A DNA stretch of 64,000 bases from Podospora pseudocomata (taxonomy: Eukaryota > Ascomycota > Sordariomycetes > Sordariales > Podosporaceae), in NCBI RefSeq assembly GCF_035222375.1, contig NC_085890.1, forward strand, positions 992,001 through 1,056,000. Reading direction: 5' to 3'. Below are positions 46,853-57,391 of the stretch, piece after piece. Within the stretch, counting starts at the first letter, position 1, and each line of letters starts with the position of its first letter. A model generated the notes under the pieces. The model saw only the letters and a program-made list of their open reading frames with translations, was not told the DNA's origin and did not search any database. A program made the translations under genes and the position numbers.

Positions 46853-47016
46853 GACGAAGGAAAGAGGAAGGGAAAAAGAATGGGACTGTGAAGGAGAGGA
46901 CGGAATATAAAGACTCTTGGGTTCGTCAGGTGCAACTCGGACCACATCAGTGGGTCGACAACTTTGTCGGTTCACTTGTGATCTCCCGTCAACACCTGTT
47001 CAGACGGATAACGTAC

Positions 47017-47177
47017 CGAAGGCCATTCCAGCCAATGTTGTAGCCACGCTCACGCATGGCCTTCACCAGCTGGTCCTTGTCTTCAGCCGACAAGGGGGCT
47101 TTCATGTTGTAAATGATTTCAAAGACGTCGTCTTTGATGTCCTCCCAGCGGTTGATATACTTGGTCGGCGGCGGCAT
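47017..47177 (-). CDS. Myb/SANT-like first exon V3 (53 codons + 2 nt)
   Basis: ATG at 47177 (ttcacaATGCC). Encodes INRWEDIKDDVFEIIYNMKA ... LVKAMRERGYNIGWNGL, clearly of the same three-helix pattern. Ends CG|GTACGT, phase 2; joining 45625 gives LRQHLQ. Unspliced it would end after YVIRLNRC, a 62-residue protein. No private second exon lies between it and V4. Confidence 0.68.
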
Positions 47178-47459
47178 TGTGAACGGTGCTATGAAGGGTG
47201 AGATGTCGAGTGTGGTTAGAGGGTAGCAAGAGCAGCTCAGGTCAAGCTGAGGTGGTGTTTTGTGAATGGGGAAAAAGATAGCAGGTCAAAACCCAGGCTA
47301 GCAGTAAATAACTGGGCAGCTTGCTCACAGCCTGCTGGGAAAGGGCGACCACTGGCAGCACCACTAGGCAGGGCCAGACAGATGTGGTCCGATAAGGGGA
47401 GCAGGCCGATAAGGGGGCCAGCCCAATGACGGAGTTGAAAGCAGCAGATGGAAACATAC

Positions 47460-47608
47460 CGAATCTTGTCCCAGTTGACGTCCTCGTGGCCCTTACTCTT
47501 CATCTTGTCCACGATCTGCGCCTGGACTTCCCTCCCCATCTCCTTGCTGTAGACGTCATACAAGCAGGTGAGGAGGTCCGAGTTGGACTGATTATCCCAG
47601 CGAACCAT
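47460..47608 (-). CDS. Myb/SANT-like first exon V2 (49 codons + 2 nt)
   Basis: ATG at 47608 (ccgacATGG). Encodes VRWDNQSNSDLLTCLYDVYS ... IVDKMKSKGHEDVNWDKI. Ends CG|GTATGT, phase 2, a near-consensus donor; joining 45625 gives IRQHLQ. No matching exon occurs before V3. Function as for the other heads: a Myb/SANT-like domain probably binding DNA or histone tails. Confidence 0.68.
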
Positions 47609-47847
47609 GTCGGCGATTGGTGTTGGTGTCGGTATTGTGTTGTGAGTGTGTGGTGCTTGAGAGAGTCGCAAGTTGCAAAAGGGAATGTGCTTGTTGTGGG
47701 AGAGAAAGTAGACTGACTGGCAAACAAACAGAATTTCCAGGTTATGGCACTAGCCAACGAGGATCTCGACTCGACTCGACTACTGCAGGGCTTCAAGGCA
47801 GAAGACACGGAGAAAGTACAAACAAACAAACACTGCAGAATACGTAC

Positions 47848-48032
47848 CGGATAGCCTCCCAAGTGAAAGGCGAACCCATGCGAGCCATGGTATCGACCAC
47901 AATATCCTTGCTGTTAGCCAGGCTAACACCTTGGGCGATCAGAACGTTGTAGAGGCCCACGGCGAGGGCTTCATGAGGTTCATTGCCCCATTTGGTGTTG
48001 CCAACCTTCTCGGTGGTTCTCTTGTCAGACAT
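47848..48032 (-). CDS. Myb/SANT-like first exon V1 (61 codons + 2 nt)
   Basis: ATG at 48032 (caacaATGTC). Encodes TKWGNEPHEALAVGLYNVLI ... IVVDTMARMGSPFTWEAI, with a slightly longer N-terminal arm than the other heads. Ends CG|GTACGT, phase 2. A weak acceptor-like CAG at about 47719 follows, but the sequence behind it does not continue the domain. Joining 45625 gives IRQHLQ. It is the most distal of the six heads. Confidence 0.65.
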
Positions 48033-48533
48033 TGTTGACGGTTGATATCGAGTTGATCGTTGTCGAGTCTTTGCTGTATCCGCAGGAGGATGGCGAGATC
48101 TGGAGATGGTACAAGATCAGCAGCTTGGATGTTAGGATAAAGTCGAGATCGCGGGAGCAGATTTCGAGAGGAAAACTAACGCAAGTTCTTGACGATGCCA
48201 CCACCCCACCGTGCCAGCAAAGAACACAGGTTGGCAAGCGCGGTGCTGAGGTAGGTAAGGCAGGAACGACAGGGGCAGCCTGGAGATTTCAACGCTCTTG
48301 CAAAGGTTATCGTGATACGGAAATATTATCCTGTTATTGCTGACGCTGAGATGTTAACCATAGCCCACCACAAAAGGGGTTCCATACTTCTTTTGAACCC
48401 TCGCCGATCCTCGCCGATCCGCCAGCGCCATTACCACATTATCATACAGTCGCCATCTTTGTAACGTCCCAGACAAACCATACAAAGGAAACACCAAGCC
48501 ATCACGCTATATATTATGTATATGACGGACAGA

Positions 48534-49686
48534 TCAAGCCTCACCATAACTACTAAAGCTGCGACAAGGTGTCAGCGGCGAAAAGATATCAACGGGGAAG
48601 AGCTAAGTACTCACTCCTGACTATAGTCTCCCGGCGTGGGTTCATTGTGTGCTGACAGGGCATTCATCATAGCTTCATCATCCAGCGAACCACTTTGCGA
48701 ATCGTCCAGCCTTTGCCGCTTAGCCATATGCTCGTCCGAGTCATCCTCCAGATTAGGGTCCACGGCAAGATCATCAGGGGATTCCATCTGGGCTGGTGGT
48801 GCGCCACCAGCATTGATGGGCCGAGATGGTGGGCGAACTGGTGTCTGCACCTGAGCCTGGACATTTTGAGCATACATGGGATGCATCTGAACACCGGGCG
48901 GCGGAGCAGGCATGCCAGGGATGACGGGCACCGGAACGCTGGTGATTTGTTGCGGCGTCGGAGGAGCGCTGGAAACGGGAGCCACCCCCGGAGGACCAGG
49001 AGCCACACCCGGGACGGGGCCAGGAGCAACACTAGGGGCTAAGCCCGGGCCGCCACCAGGAGCCACACCGGGGGCTTGTCCTGGCCCGGCGGCGGCAATG
49101 GCGGCGGCGGCAGCAGCAGCAGCATGATCGGCAGCAGTTGGTGGAGCGGGATTTTTTCTTGGGCGGCCTCGGCCGGGTCCTGGTCTCCGTGTGATGGGGT
49201 TCAAGGTGGGATCAATCTTTCTGGGACTGTTGTCGGGGTTGACAGTGCTGGAATCGGCCTTGTTCTGAGCACGACGAAGGCCTTGGAAGTGCTGGCTGGG
49301 ACGGTGTGTTAGATCAGATCAAACGGCATAAAGAACATTCCCGGTTGGATGGCCGACATCACAAGTGGTACCACAACAGACATCATCTCGGCTCAACTCG
49401 AGCAAACAATTGTTGATCAACTAAAAAGGGGTACAGGATTGGGGCAGAGATACAAGAGAAACAGCAAGCAACAGCCACCGGCCAGTGCTAATCATTTACG
49501 GAGATACCAGACATGAATTACAAGAGAAACTCACCGACATCCTTCGTTGGTGAAGCCATAGCCCATGGAGCGCATATGGTTGCCGATGGTGGTCCATTCG
49601 CTGCCACTGATGACGCCAATGTTCTTGACGGACAGGATGGTGAAGAACAGGTCCTTGTCGGCCCGGTCGTTCCAGTTCTTGTTCAT
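48534..49686 (-). CDS. Myb/SANT-like protein with Ala/Gly/Pro-rich tail, 3 exons, 285 aa
   Basis: Exons 49686-49535, 49295-48615, 48558-48534. Head: NWNDRADKDLFFTILSVKNI ... WTTIGNHMRSMGYGFTNEGC, then exon 2 QHFQGLRRAQNKAD, the same phase-2 split inside helix 3 as in the tandem heads downstream. An AT-hook-like RPGPGRGRPRKNP follows, then poly-Ala and a PG-rich run (GPGQAPGVAPGGGPG), and an acidic end with KRQRLDD. The last intron (GTGAGT, CTGAC, CGCAG) replaces a TGA that overlaps the donor, giving SQDFSSYGEA; left unspliced the protein ends SQE. AT-hook plus Myb-like head suggests a chromatin or DNA-binding role. It looks like the complete sister of the 45259-45851 gene. Confidence 0.82.
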
Positions 49687-51762
49687 GGTGACAGCGACAG
49701 CGGCAGTATCAGAATACAATAATTGGTAGCTGATGAACAGAGTGGATAGCGGCCACGAGAGGGAAAATTGCTAAGGTCTGCTAAGCAGAGATGCATTTGC
49801 TGAGAAGGTGGCCAGATCATTCAACCGGCGCCGAGACCAGACCAACATGTTCCATCTGATTGGCCAATGCCACATGGTCAGAGCTTCCTCGCTAGGGGCT
49901 GGGACCAAACTCAATTGGGACAGAGGAAGGGAGGGGAAGAAAAAAAGAGGTTGGGGAATTGGGATGGCGCCTTGTGGTCCGTGGAATGGAATGTGTGAGT
50001 GGGTGGGTCCCATATTAAGAGAAAAAAACCCGAGGTCAGATGATTTGGCGCCAGTATCGCGCACCAGTGGCACAGCCCCCCAGCCTGCGACGCGCTGTAG
50101 CCCTGAAATATCCCCAACCTGACGCGGATGACGACTGCCTGTGGGCCATTCACTGTCCTGTTGAGTGATCTCAACTCTTTGTAGCACAGTGATAACATCA
50201 TGTAGATACATCACCGCTCTTGTGATGGCTCGATCCGAGGCAATCGTGACTGTTGCAATCATGCCTTTGTCCTCTGTACCTACCTTAGACATTGCTCCGG
50301 CGGGTTGCATCACCGCCTTATCGTCGGCGTCTCAGGACGGAAGCTCGGGAGGGGTAGCATCACGGGCTGCTCTGTACCCCATCATCAGGCAGCCAAGAGG
50401 CAACAAAAAAGGCCACGAAGCAATGAGCGTGCGTCTGCCATTGACCCGCTCCCCCATCCCCATTCCCCATCCCCATCCATGCCTTGCTCCCACTACCTAC
50501 CTCATCGACTCTGCATATTCCGAACCTGGAAATCCCACTCAGTTTTTTTTCCCTCTTGCTCCAACCGACGTCTCGCATTTCCCAATCCCATCCGAGTCTA
50601 GTGACTCACTGATCAATCTCTGTCTGTGCCGTTCCTGACACTGGCCAGCTGGAGACAGATTGATTCCCGATCGATCCAGACTTCCCTTCCCCTCCCCCGA
50701 GCCATGCAGTTTGACTGATGGTTCACCCACCTGCATGTCGTCGCCCGGACTGCGCAAGCATCTACTTATCATTGTGACAGCTACGACAGCTTCGACAGCT
50801 ACTAGCTCACACAGCTGCCGCACCTCGAGGCAGCCACTCGATTCGCCAGGGGCCGTTTGACATGGTCACAGCCAATGCCTTGACTCGGAGCAGCTTCAAC
50901 AAGAGATGGATGTCACACCTCCAGCATGTGAGGCAAGGGCCAGGGATCTGCATGTCTTGGGAGAAAAGCACTTCACGCGGTAGCGCCTCGGTGCCGCGTT
51001 GCGCTCGTCGCTCCATCCCACCCTCTATTGCCGGCTTCTTTCTTGTGTGAGTGGCCCGGCCTTTTCCTTTTGTTGAGCCTGTTCCCCCACCAGAGGGCCT
51101 GTGGACCAGGCAACCGCTGCTGATTGTCTTCTGGAAATGCTGTAGATAGATAGATACCTATGCCCGGAAAAGGAGGTCCTATCTGTGTCCAGCGCAGGGT
51201 GGCGCTTTCAAGCTGCATTCTGTGCTTCAACCACAATGGCTGTTGCTCACACCCAGCAAACAAAACCTCATGCATCCCCCTCCTCATTCGGCAAAGACTG
51301 CTGTCCCCCTTTGCTCTCTTCCCCAATGAAGACCGATGCCACCAAGCCATTGCTTCTTTGCTCTCAGCCCAAAGGAAAACTACATGAGAAGGTTTTTTAT
51401 TGCTTCTATTTAGGGGGGGGGGTGAAACAACCATATAACCCGCCCGACAGCCTCACCCATGGCTCATCTACATTCACACTGCACACCATCCCGTCCAACA
51501 GTGACTCACTTCCCCACACAGCTCCCCAGAGCCTTCTGTAGTATTCTGTCGGTGTGATCCTTGGCCCCTGCGAGAGAAGAAGAGCCTTCATATTGAGCTG
51601 GCCACTCTCCTCTGCTGCTGGGTGGTGGTTTTCTCTCACTTTTCTTCCCTCGGTCGGCTGGCTTTCGACCGCCTCTCCCCTCCCTTCCACACCCTCCATC
51701 CCCCAATCAGACGTCGACATCCTCCCCAACCGCCCGATCGAGAGCCCTCTGCATCCTTCATC
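49687..51762. other. divergent intergenic, no gene seen
   Basis: 2 kb between two Myb-like genes transcribed away from each other. Checked for further Myb/SANT-like exons on both strands; none found. Confidence 0.5.
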
Positions 51763-53003
51763 ATGGCCCACAACGATAATGCCATGACCCGGTTCCTCTT
51801 TGCCATACTCCAGCAAAAATGCCTCAAAGATGTATGTTTTCTCTGCTTCTTCTACCGCCACGGAGAGACCACTCACCAGGCCAACTTCGCGTCCAGATCG
51901 ACTGGAACAAGGTGGCCCAAGATCCCAATCTCGCTCAGCCCATTACCAATGGCCATGCCGCCCGCATGCGCTACTCGAGGTTCAGGTCGGCCATGCTAGG
52001 CATCGAACCTCAGAAACGAAACAGAGTCACCAAGCCGACAGCGAGGAAGAAAAAGACCACAGCAGCATCCACCTCACAAAAGGAAGCCGGCGATGGAGAC
52101 ACCCAAGACACGCCTTCTAAGCCCGACAATCCTCCAGCGAAGAAGATCAAGGTCGAAAGGTTATCGCCAAAGCCTGCCAATCCACAACTGCCTTCTCCAA
52201 AGTCGGATGCCATCCCAGCCAGCACCTTCGAAATCGAGACGGTCAGGATCAAGAAAGAAAGGACAGCATCTAGCACTCCTACCACAGCTACTATGTCGAT
52301 GCCCGGGACACCCATCGACACGCCTCTCTTCTCCAACATGATGCATTCTCACCGCCAGGGCCCAACTCCCATCCCGCCACCTGCGCACAATCACACCATG
52401 CGTCTTTTGACGCCATGCAGCGACCATCAATCCCCCGTGTCCGTCCAAGCACAAGCATCAGACGTGTTGATGCATCACAATCTTAACCAAAACTTCATGA
52501 CAGCCGCTCACAGCAGCCCTCTAAGCAATACTCACGACTTTCATCAACACCAACATCAATCACAAACCCAGCCCCCCTACGATCACCACACCCACCACTT
52601 CGACACCGCGAGCCCCATCTGGGGCCACACAAGCCACATGTCGCAGAACAGTCCCGCGTCGGTATCGATGTACTCGCCCACAAACACGACCACGACAGCC
52701 TTTGGCTACTCCCCATCCGCTGCCGCCCGCGATCTCACACACTCACATTCGCAACACACCCAGTTCTCCCAGCACCAACAAACACAAGAGGAGCGCAATC
52801 TCGGACTGATGGGGATGGGAATGGGGATGAACACAATGAATATGAATCTCGCTGGGATGGACACGGGACAGTTTGATTTCAATAATATGGTAATGCATCA
52901 GGGGTTGAGGACGAGTGTGTCGCCCTCTCCTGCTCACCCCATCAAGGCGGAGCATGCGTCGGGGAGTCGCCAGTGGGGGGCGATGGATGGGGGGTTTGTT
53001 TGA
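51763..53003 (+). CDS. Myb-like DNA-binding-domain protein, 2 exons, 391 aa
   Basis: Exons 51763-51831 and 51897-53003; intron 51832-51896 (GTATGT ... GTCCAG), phase 0, cutting the domain between helix 1 and 2 (FLFAILQQKCLKD / IDWNKVAQD). Helix 3 reads HAARMRYSRFRSAMLG. A basic stretch follows (KRNRVTKPTARKKKTTA, KKIKVERL), then a long His/Gln/Ser/Pro-rich disordered region with many Met-His-Asn runs. This is the same small-Myb-like family as 37678-38714 and 56534-57391, with the domain at the extreme N-terminus. Likely a nuclear regulator; targets unknown. Confidence 0.83.
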
Positions 53004-53904
53004 TATTTTTGATACGGAGCCAAGATTGGGTAACACGGTTTGGGAAGTTTATGAAGAGGGAAGATATTGGGTGGTCAGTTACGTTGATTTTGATTTTCTT
53101 CTCTTTCTCTTTTACATGGTTGTAAACGGTAGATTGGTTTTCAGACTTGTCGTCTACATTTTCTTCTTCTGCTCAAGACCCTGCCTCTGGACCTTTGAGG
53201 GATAAAGGGTGGGGGGTTGTAACATTACCTTTTCTTCTTCGTTGTGTAGTCGGTTGGGAACCCAGATGTGAGCGCATTGAAGAGAGGATATCTTGGGGTG
53301 GGTTGGGGTAGGGTGTGATAGTTTGGTATGACTGATTGATAATATGATTGATACATCTCCAATCTAGTTCGCTTTTGCAAATTGCTGATATTGGTGATGA
53401 TCACCGTCTCAAATGTCGTGTTTGTTTCATTTTTTTTCTTTTTCTTCAATTACCCTCAGCATTTCGTCCAAGCTGGGAGAAGTGTCTCTAAGCTCAGTTG
53501 AACAACACATACCGCTCTAACATCGACATCGCCTCCAGATCTTTCACATTGGCGCTAGTCACCCGCTCTGGCCAACTGCCACTTGACTTTCAACAGAACC
53601 ATCATTATTTACCTGGGTACACTTTGACCACCTTCCATCCAATTCATGGGTTTAAACCCATCCATCTCTTCACCACGGTCACATCCCCACCGTGCTACTC
53701 ATCAGTACAACATTCCGTTACTTCCAGCAAAAAAAGTAAAACACCAGCAAACTTCAGCTCCACGTCCGATCCCATGAAAGAGCCAGTGTGAGCACCACCT
53801 AGGCATCACCAAACCCGCAGAGCCCACAACCGAGCTTCCTACTTAACTAGAATTGCTTCGACGGAAAAACACTCCCAAGCTATCCCCATTATGTTCTCAC
53901 CATA

Positions 53905-54350
53905 TCACAGCTTGGCCGAACAGACACCTCTAAACATCCCTGAATATTATCACGGGATACTAAGATAATATGTTTTGAACTACTCCCTCTGTGTTATCAC
54001 GGCGAGAGCTAGACGGATAAATATTTCCCTATCATGCCATTTGTATCACCACTCCATGACGGTTGAGACGACTAGGTAGACATGTCCAAAGCACCCGCTC
54101 CATTTTATTGTCATTCTTTTTTAATATATATATAACTCTATACTATCGTTGTCATATACGCTTAGACAAACATACATTCCCGAGCCATGCCCTACGTGCT
54201 ATCATCATAGCCAAGGTACCTGTGTTTAGACGAACAAACCTTCCCAAACCACCCCATCTGTATCACAGCTCAGACGGACTCCCATTTCCAACCCCAAACC
54301 CTCTACCTATATCACCACCGTACAGCAGCTTAGACAAACAGTTCTGTCCA
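53905..54350 (+). repeat. degenerate dispersed repeat (GCTTAGACRAACA-like)
   Basis: Similar 13-15 bp words recur at about 53912, 54006, 54062, 54160, 54224, 54271 and 54330, often preceded by TATCACCA or ATCACAGC. Spacing is 47-98 bp. It looks like an old, eroded tandem repeat; copies differ by several bases. Confidence 0.45.
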
Positions 54351-55936
54351 TATCGTCTCCCTCAAAGGGCATCGCACAGGTCAGACACATTAACTTTAAC
54401 GAGTCGGGTAGTTACAAGTCCCAAGTATCATGCATGGTAATCCGTCTAGGATACCCAGGGGTAGCAGACCTCGTGTCCAAGTTAGAGGGAGCGGAACAAC
54501 CCCGAGCCAGGCCTATGTCAGCAACACGCGCTGAGACAACCCCCACACCCCGTAGACATCCGCTTGGATGAGTTTTCCGCCTTTCTTCCTCGCGTATACC
54601 TATTTGCATAGGTGTCTTGTGGTCTGCACTACCCCTGTTGACAGCACTGGAGTTAGTGTTTGATGTGGCATGTTACCCCTAGCAACGCTAAACAGCGCCG
54701 GATCCGCATTCCAGGGGGATAGACCCCCCTTCTCGAACTTAACCACTACCACCATTGCCGCCATGGTACGCACAACAAGAAGAGATACCTACCTAGACAT
54801 GGGATTGAAGAATGTGAGATACCTACATTCAAGGAGGCAGACACGTTGACGGTTCGTGTTGCGTTAGGAGTGCCCTGGGGGACAAGAGCAATGAGCTGGA
54901 GTGACCATCATGGTGAATAATGCTTAGCTGTTGGGGGAGGGAAAGATTGAGGATGGGTGGGAGAATTGGGAGTGAGGTTGTGTCCGCGGGAAGGGAGGGG
55001 TTGGAGCAATGTTGGAGTTGTGTTGAGGGGAGCATTGCGTGCAGTGATTCTGGGACGGGAGATGACTTTGATGGAATACGGTTAATACATTCGTTGAGGC
55101 GTAATTGAGGCGAATGTATGCTTTTTATGGGGATAAGAGTCTGCCAGAGCAGTGGATTGGTGTTGATTGAGGTGAGGGGCGTCGAGACTTCAGGATGGTG
55201 GGACTTGAGAAGGGGAGTCGTGAGAGTTATTGTTTGGAAGAGTTTGGTGCCAGCAATTATTTGATGGAGATGGGCTAGATTACAGTTCAAACATTTTGAA
55301 GCCTCAGGGTCAGCTTGTGGCTCTAGGGTTTGTGTCGAGCGGCGTCGATAGGGAAATGGCTTCAAATTCTGGGAGGCGATGACAACGAGGCTTTGAGGCT
55401 GTTCAAGGTAGCATGTGTTTGAGATGCCAGAGTCTATCTGTGATACCACAGCCAAAAGAGACTCCCTCTCAGTACCTTATCTTCGTCCGCTCTTTGAGAA
55501 ATGACGACCCAATCTACTGACTGCCTAAATCTGCCGAGCCCCTCACTGCCATGATAAGAACATCAGACGCTTCCCAAGGTCACCATCAGCTTCTTTCTCC
55601 GCCTACAAGACACAGGACACGCAATCCCCTTGACCCATGTGTAGTCTTTGGGCCAGTTGACTCGCAATGCCGTCGCCGCCTGCGTATCGTCGTCCGAAGT
55701 GAATAGCCCCGTTATCATTCTCCTGCTCCCTTTCCCACCCCCCGGCCAGTGAGACTCAAGGATTGCGGCTCTCCGTCCATTGCCCCTTCCCCGCTTGACA
55801 TCAGACGGCCAGCTTGGTCGCTCCAAAACAAAAAAAAAGAAATCGATTCCAATCTTGAGTTATTGAGTAACTACGATCCACAAATCCCACAGAACTGGTG
55901 GCGTAGGACCGGCGCAGGGAGTCCTTAAATAGAGTG

Positions 55937-55941
<5 letters not shown>

Positions 55942-55980
<39 letters not shown>
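55942..55980 (+). repeat. (TC)n microsatellite
   Basis: About 18 TC units upstream of the gene at 56534, within a CT-rich promoter-type region. Confidence 0.9.
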
Positions 55981-55991
<11 letters not shown>

Positions 55992-56533
55992 CCAGTTCTC
56001 CTCCATTTATTTTCTTTCCCACAACACAACCACTTTGTGACGTTCGCTTCCTGCTGCCTTTGGCTTTCTGCTTTTGCGACCACAACCCAACAGCCACAGA
56101 CAACAACTGCTCTTTGGCAAGAGAAGCATTGATTGCTTGCCTCACTCAATACCGCTCTCCCAGTAAGTTATCTTCTTCCTTCGGAGTTTTGTTTTCTTCC
56201 GTCCCGGGGCCGTGATTGCAGTCGCAATTGCTGGTCGGGCATCTTTGGTCGCCATTCATGGCACAAGTGTGCTTTATGTTGCGACTTTCTTTCGTCAGAT
56301 TCACACCGACAATTGTTTCCTTCCCCTTCCTCGCCTTGTCTACCTATTCAACACATAGATCCCACCTCACCCTCGACACAAACGCTCTATCAATCTCACA
56401 TCACACCTCTCCAACCGCCAAAATGGACTACCTAAAGACAGCCTTCAATTATACAAAACTAACTCTTCTCTCTTTCACAGACCACAAAAACAACCCCTTT
56501 TCATCTCAACAACTCACAAAAGCAACAAGGACA

Positions 56534-57391
56534 ATGGCCGAAGAAAAAGCCCCCCAGCCCACCTCAGCTGAGGCCTTCCTCTTCTATTCCATAGTGAAGA
56601 ATCTGAGAACCCGGCCAGATATCAACTGGGAGGGCGTCGCCCGCGACAACGGTTTCAAAAACGCCGAGACGGCCAAGGTGCGCTATGGACAGGTGAAGCG
56701 CAAGCTCAACATTGAGAACTGGTCGCCGCCCGTCAAGCCGCAGGGCGGCAGATCCAGCGGTTCGGGCGTGGGCAAGACGGAGATGGACCAGGGGACTAGT
56801 CTTGTGAGCAGCAAGCCCAAGGCTGGGACTGGAGCCGGGGTGGTAAAGAAGAGGACGAACAACAATGGGAAGGGTGGTGGGAAGAAGACTCCGGCCAAGG
56901 TTATGGAGGAGGAGGATGATGATGATGATGATGATGATGACGAGGAGGAGGAGGAGGAGGAGAAGTCGAAGGCGAAGGGGATCGATGCTGCCTTGGCGAG
57001 ACTCTCTCCCACGCCGAGGGGACGGGCCCAGCGGCAGGTTGAGTTTGGCAGTGCGATTGCTGATGTGGATGAGTATATTTCTTCGCTGCAGAGTCGGACT
57101 CCCATCGTGGCTGCCAGGCAGGTCGGTTCTTACCCTCCTCGTGGGGTAAAGATCGCGGGGGAGGTTTATCTGAAGACTGCCATTCCGGTTAGGGGGTTGG
57201 GGGATGTGTGGACGGTCAAGCCGGTTAGTCCTGAGGGGCATGAGGCTTGGTTTCAGGGGTTGGGGTTGGAGGATCAGAACCGGTTTATGGAGGAGGCGGT
57301 GGAGTTTTTTGTGAAGAGTTCGGAGGAGGGGGTCGTGGGGGAGAATGCGTTGGTGGTGCATCAGGGTGATGATGATACGGGGGTTCACTAA
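56534..57391 (+). CDS. Myb-like DNA-binding-domain protein, 285 aa
   Basis: Start chosen at ATG 56534 (MAEEKAPQPTSAEAFLF), because a 3' splice signature (CTAAC ... TTTCACAG, ending 56480) lies between it and the earlier in-frame ATG at 56423, and a GTAAGT donor lies at 56163. The domain (residues ~12-60) reads FLFYSIVKNLRTRPDINWEG / VARDNGFKNAETAKVRYGQV, the small Myb-like family with basic helix 3. A basic region (KKRTNNNGKGGGKKTP) and a pure Asp/Glu run follow; the C-terminal ~130 residues look folded and may be a second domain of unknown type (GEVYLKTAIPVRGLGDVWTV). Codons turn G/T-rich in the last third. Confidence 0.82.
   Translation: MAEEKAPQPTSAEAFLFYSIVKNLRTRPDINWEGVARDNGFKNAETAKVRYGQVKRKLNIENWSPPVKPQGGRSSGSGVGKTEMDQGTSLVSSKPKAGTGAGVVKKRTNNNGKGGGKKTPAKVMEEEDDDDDDDDDEEEEEEEKSKAKGIDAALARLSPTPRGRAQRQVEFGSAIADVDEYISSLQSRTPIVAARQVGSYPPRGVKIAGEVYLKTAIPVRGLGDVWTVKPVSPEGHEAWFQGLGLEDQNRFMEEAVEFFVKSSEEGVVGENALVVHQGDDDTGVH

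Larger units (their letters stand above)
53004..56533. other. intergenic 3.5 kb with degenerate repeats; 5' leader of next gene at right end
   Basis: No gene supported. 53900-54350 has diverged copies of a GCTTAGACRAACA-type word. A (TC)n tract occupies about 55942-55980. From 56163 a probable 5'-UTR intron runs to 56480 (GTAAGT ... CTAAC ... TTTCACAG), just before the start of the 56534 gene. Confidence 0.45.

Noticed and set aside
47500-47719. Acceptor-like CAG followed by TCAGTC after head V1, a possible private second exon
   Set aside because: The sequence behind it reads Ser/Thr/His-rich without the QH(L/F)Q-LRR continuation of helix 3 and overlaps the V2 exon in another frame.
54829-55455. 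208-codon minus-strand frame
   Set aside because: No ATG near its beginning, low-complexity Ser/Pro/Leu content and no relatives recognised.
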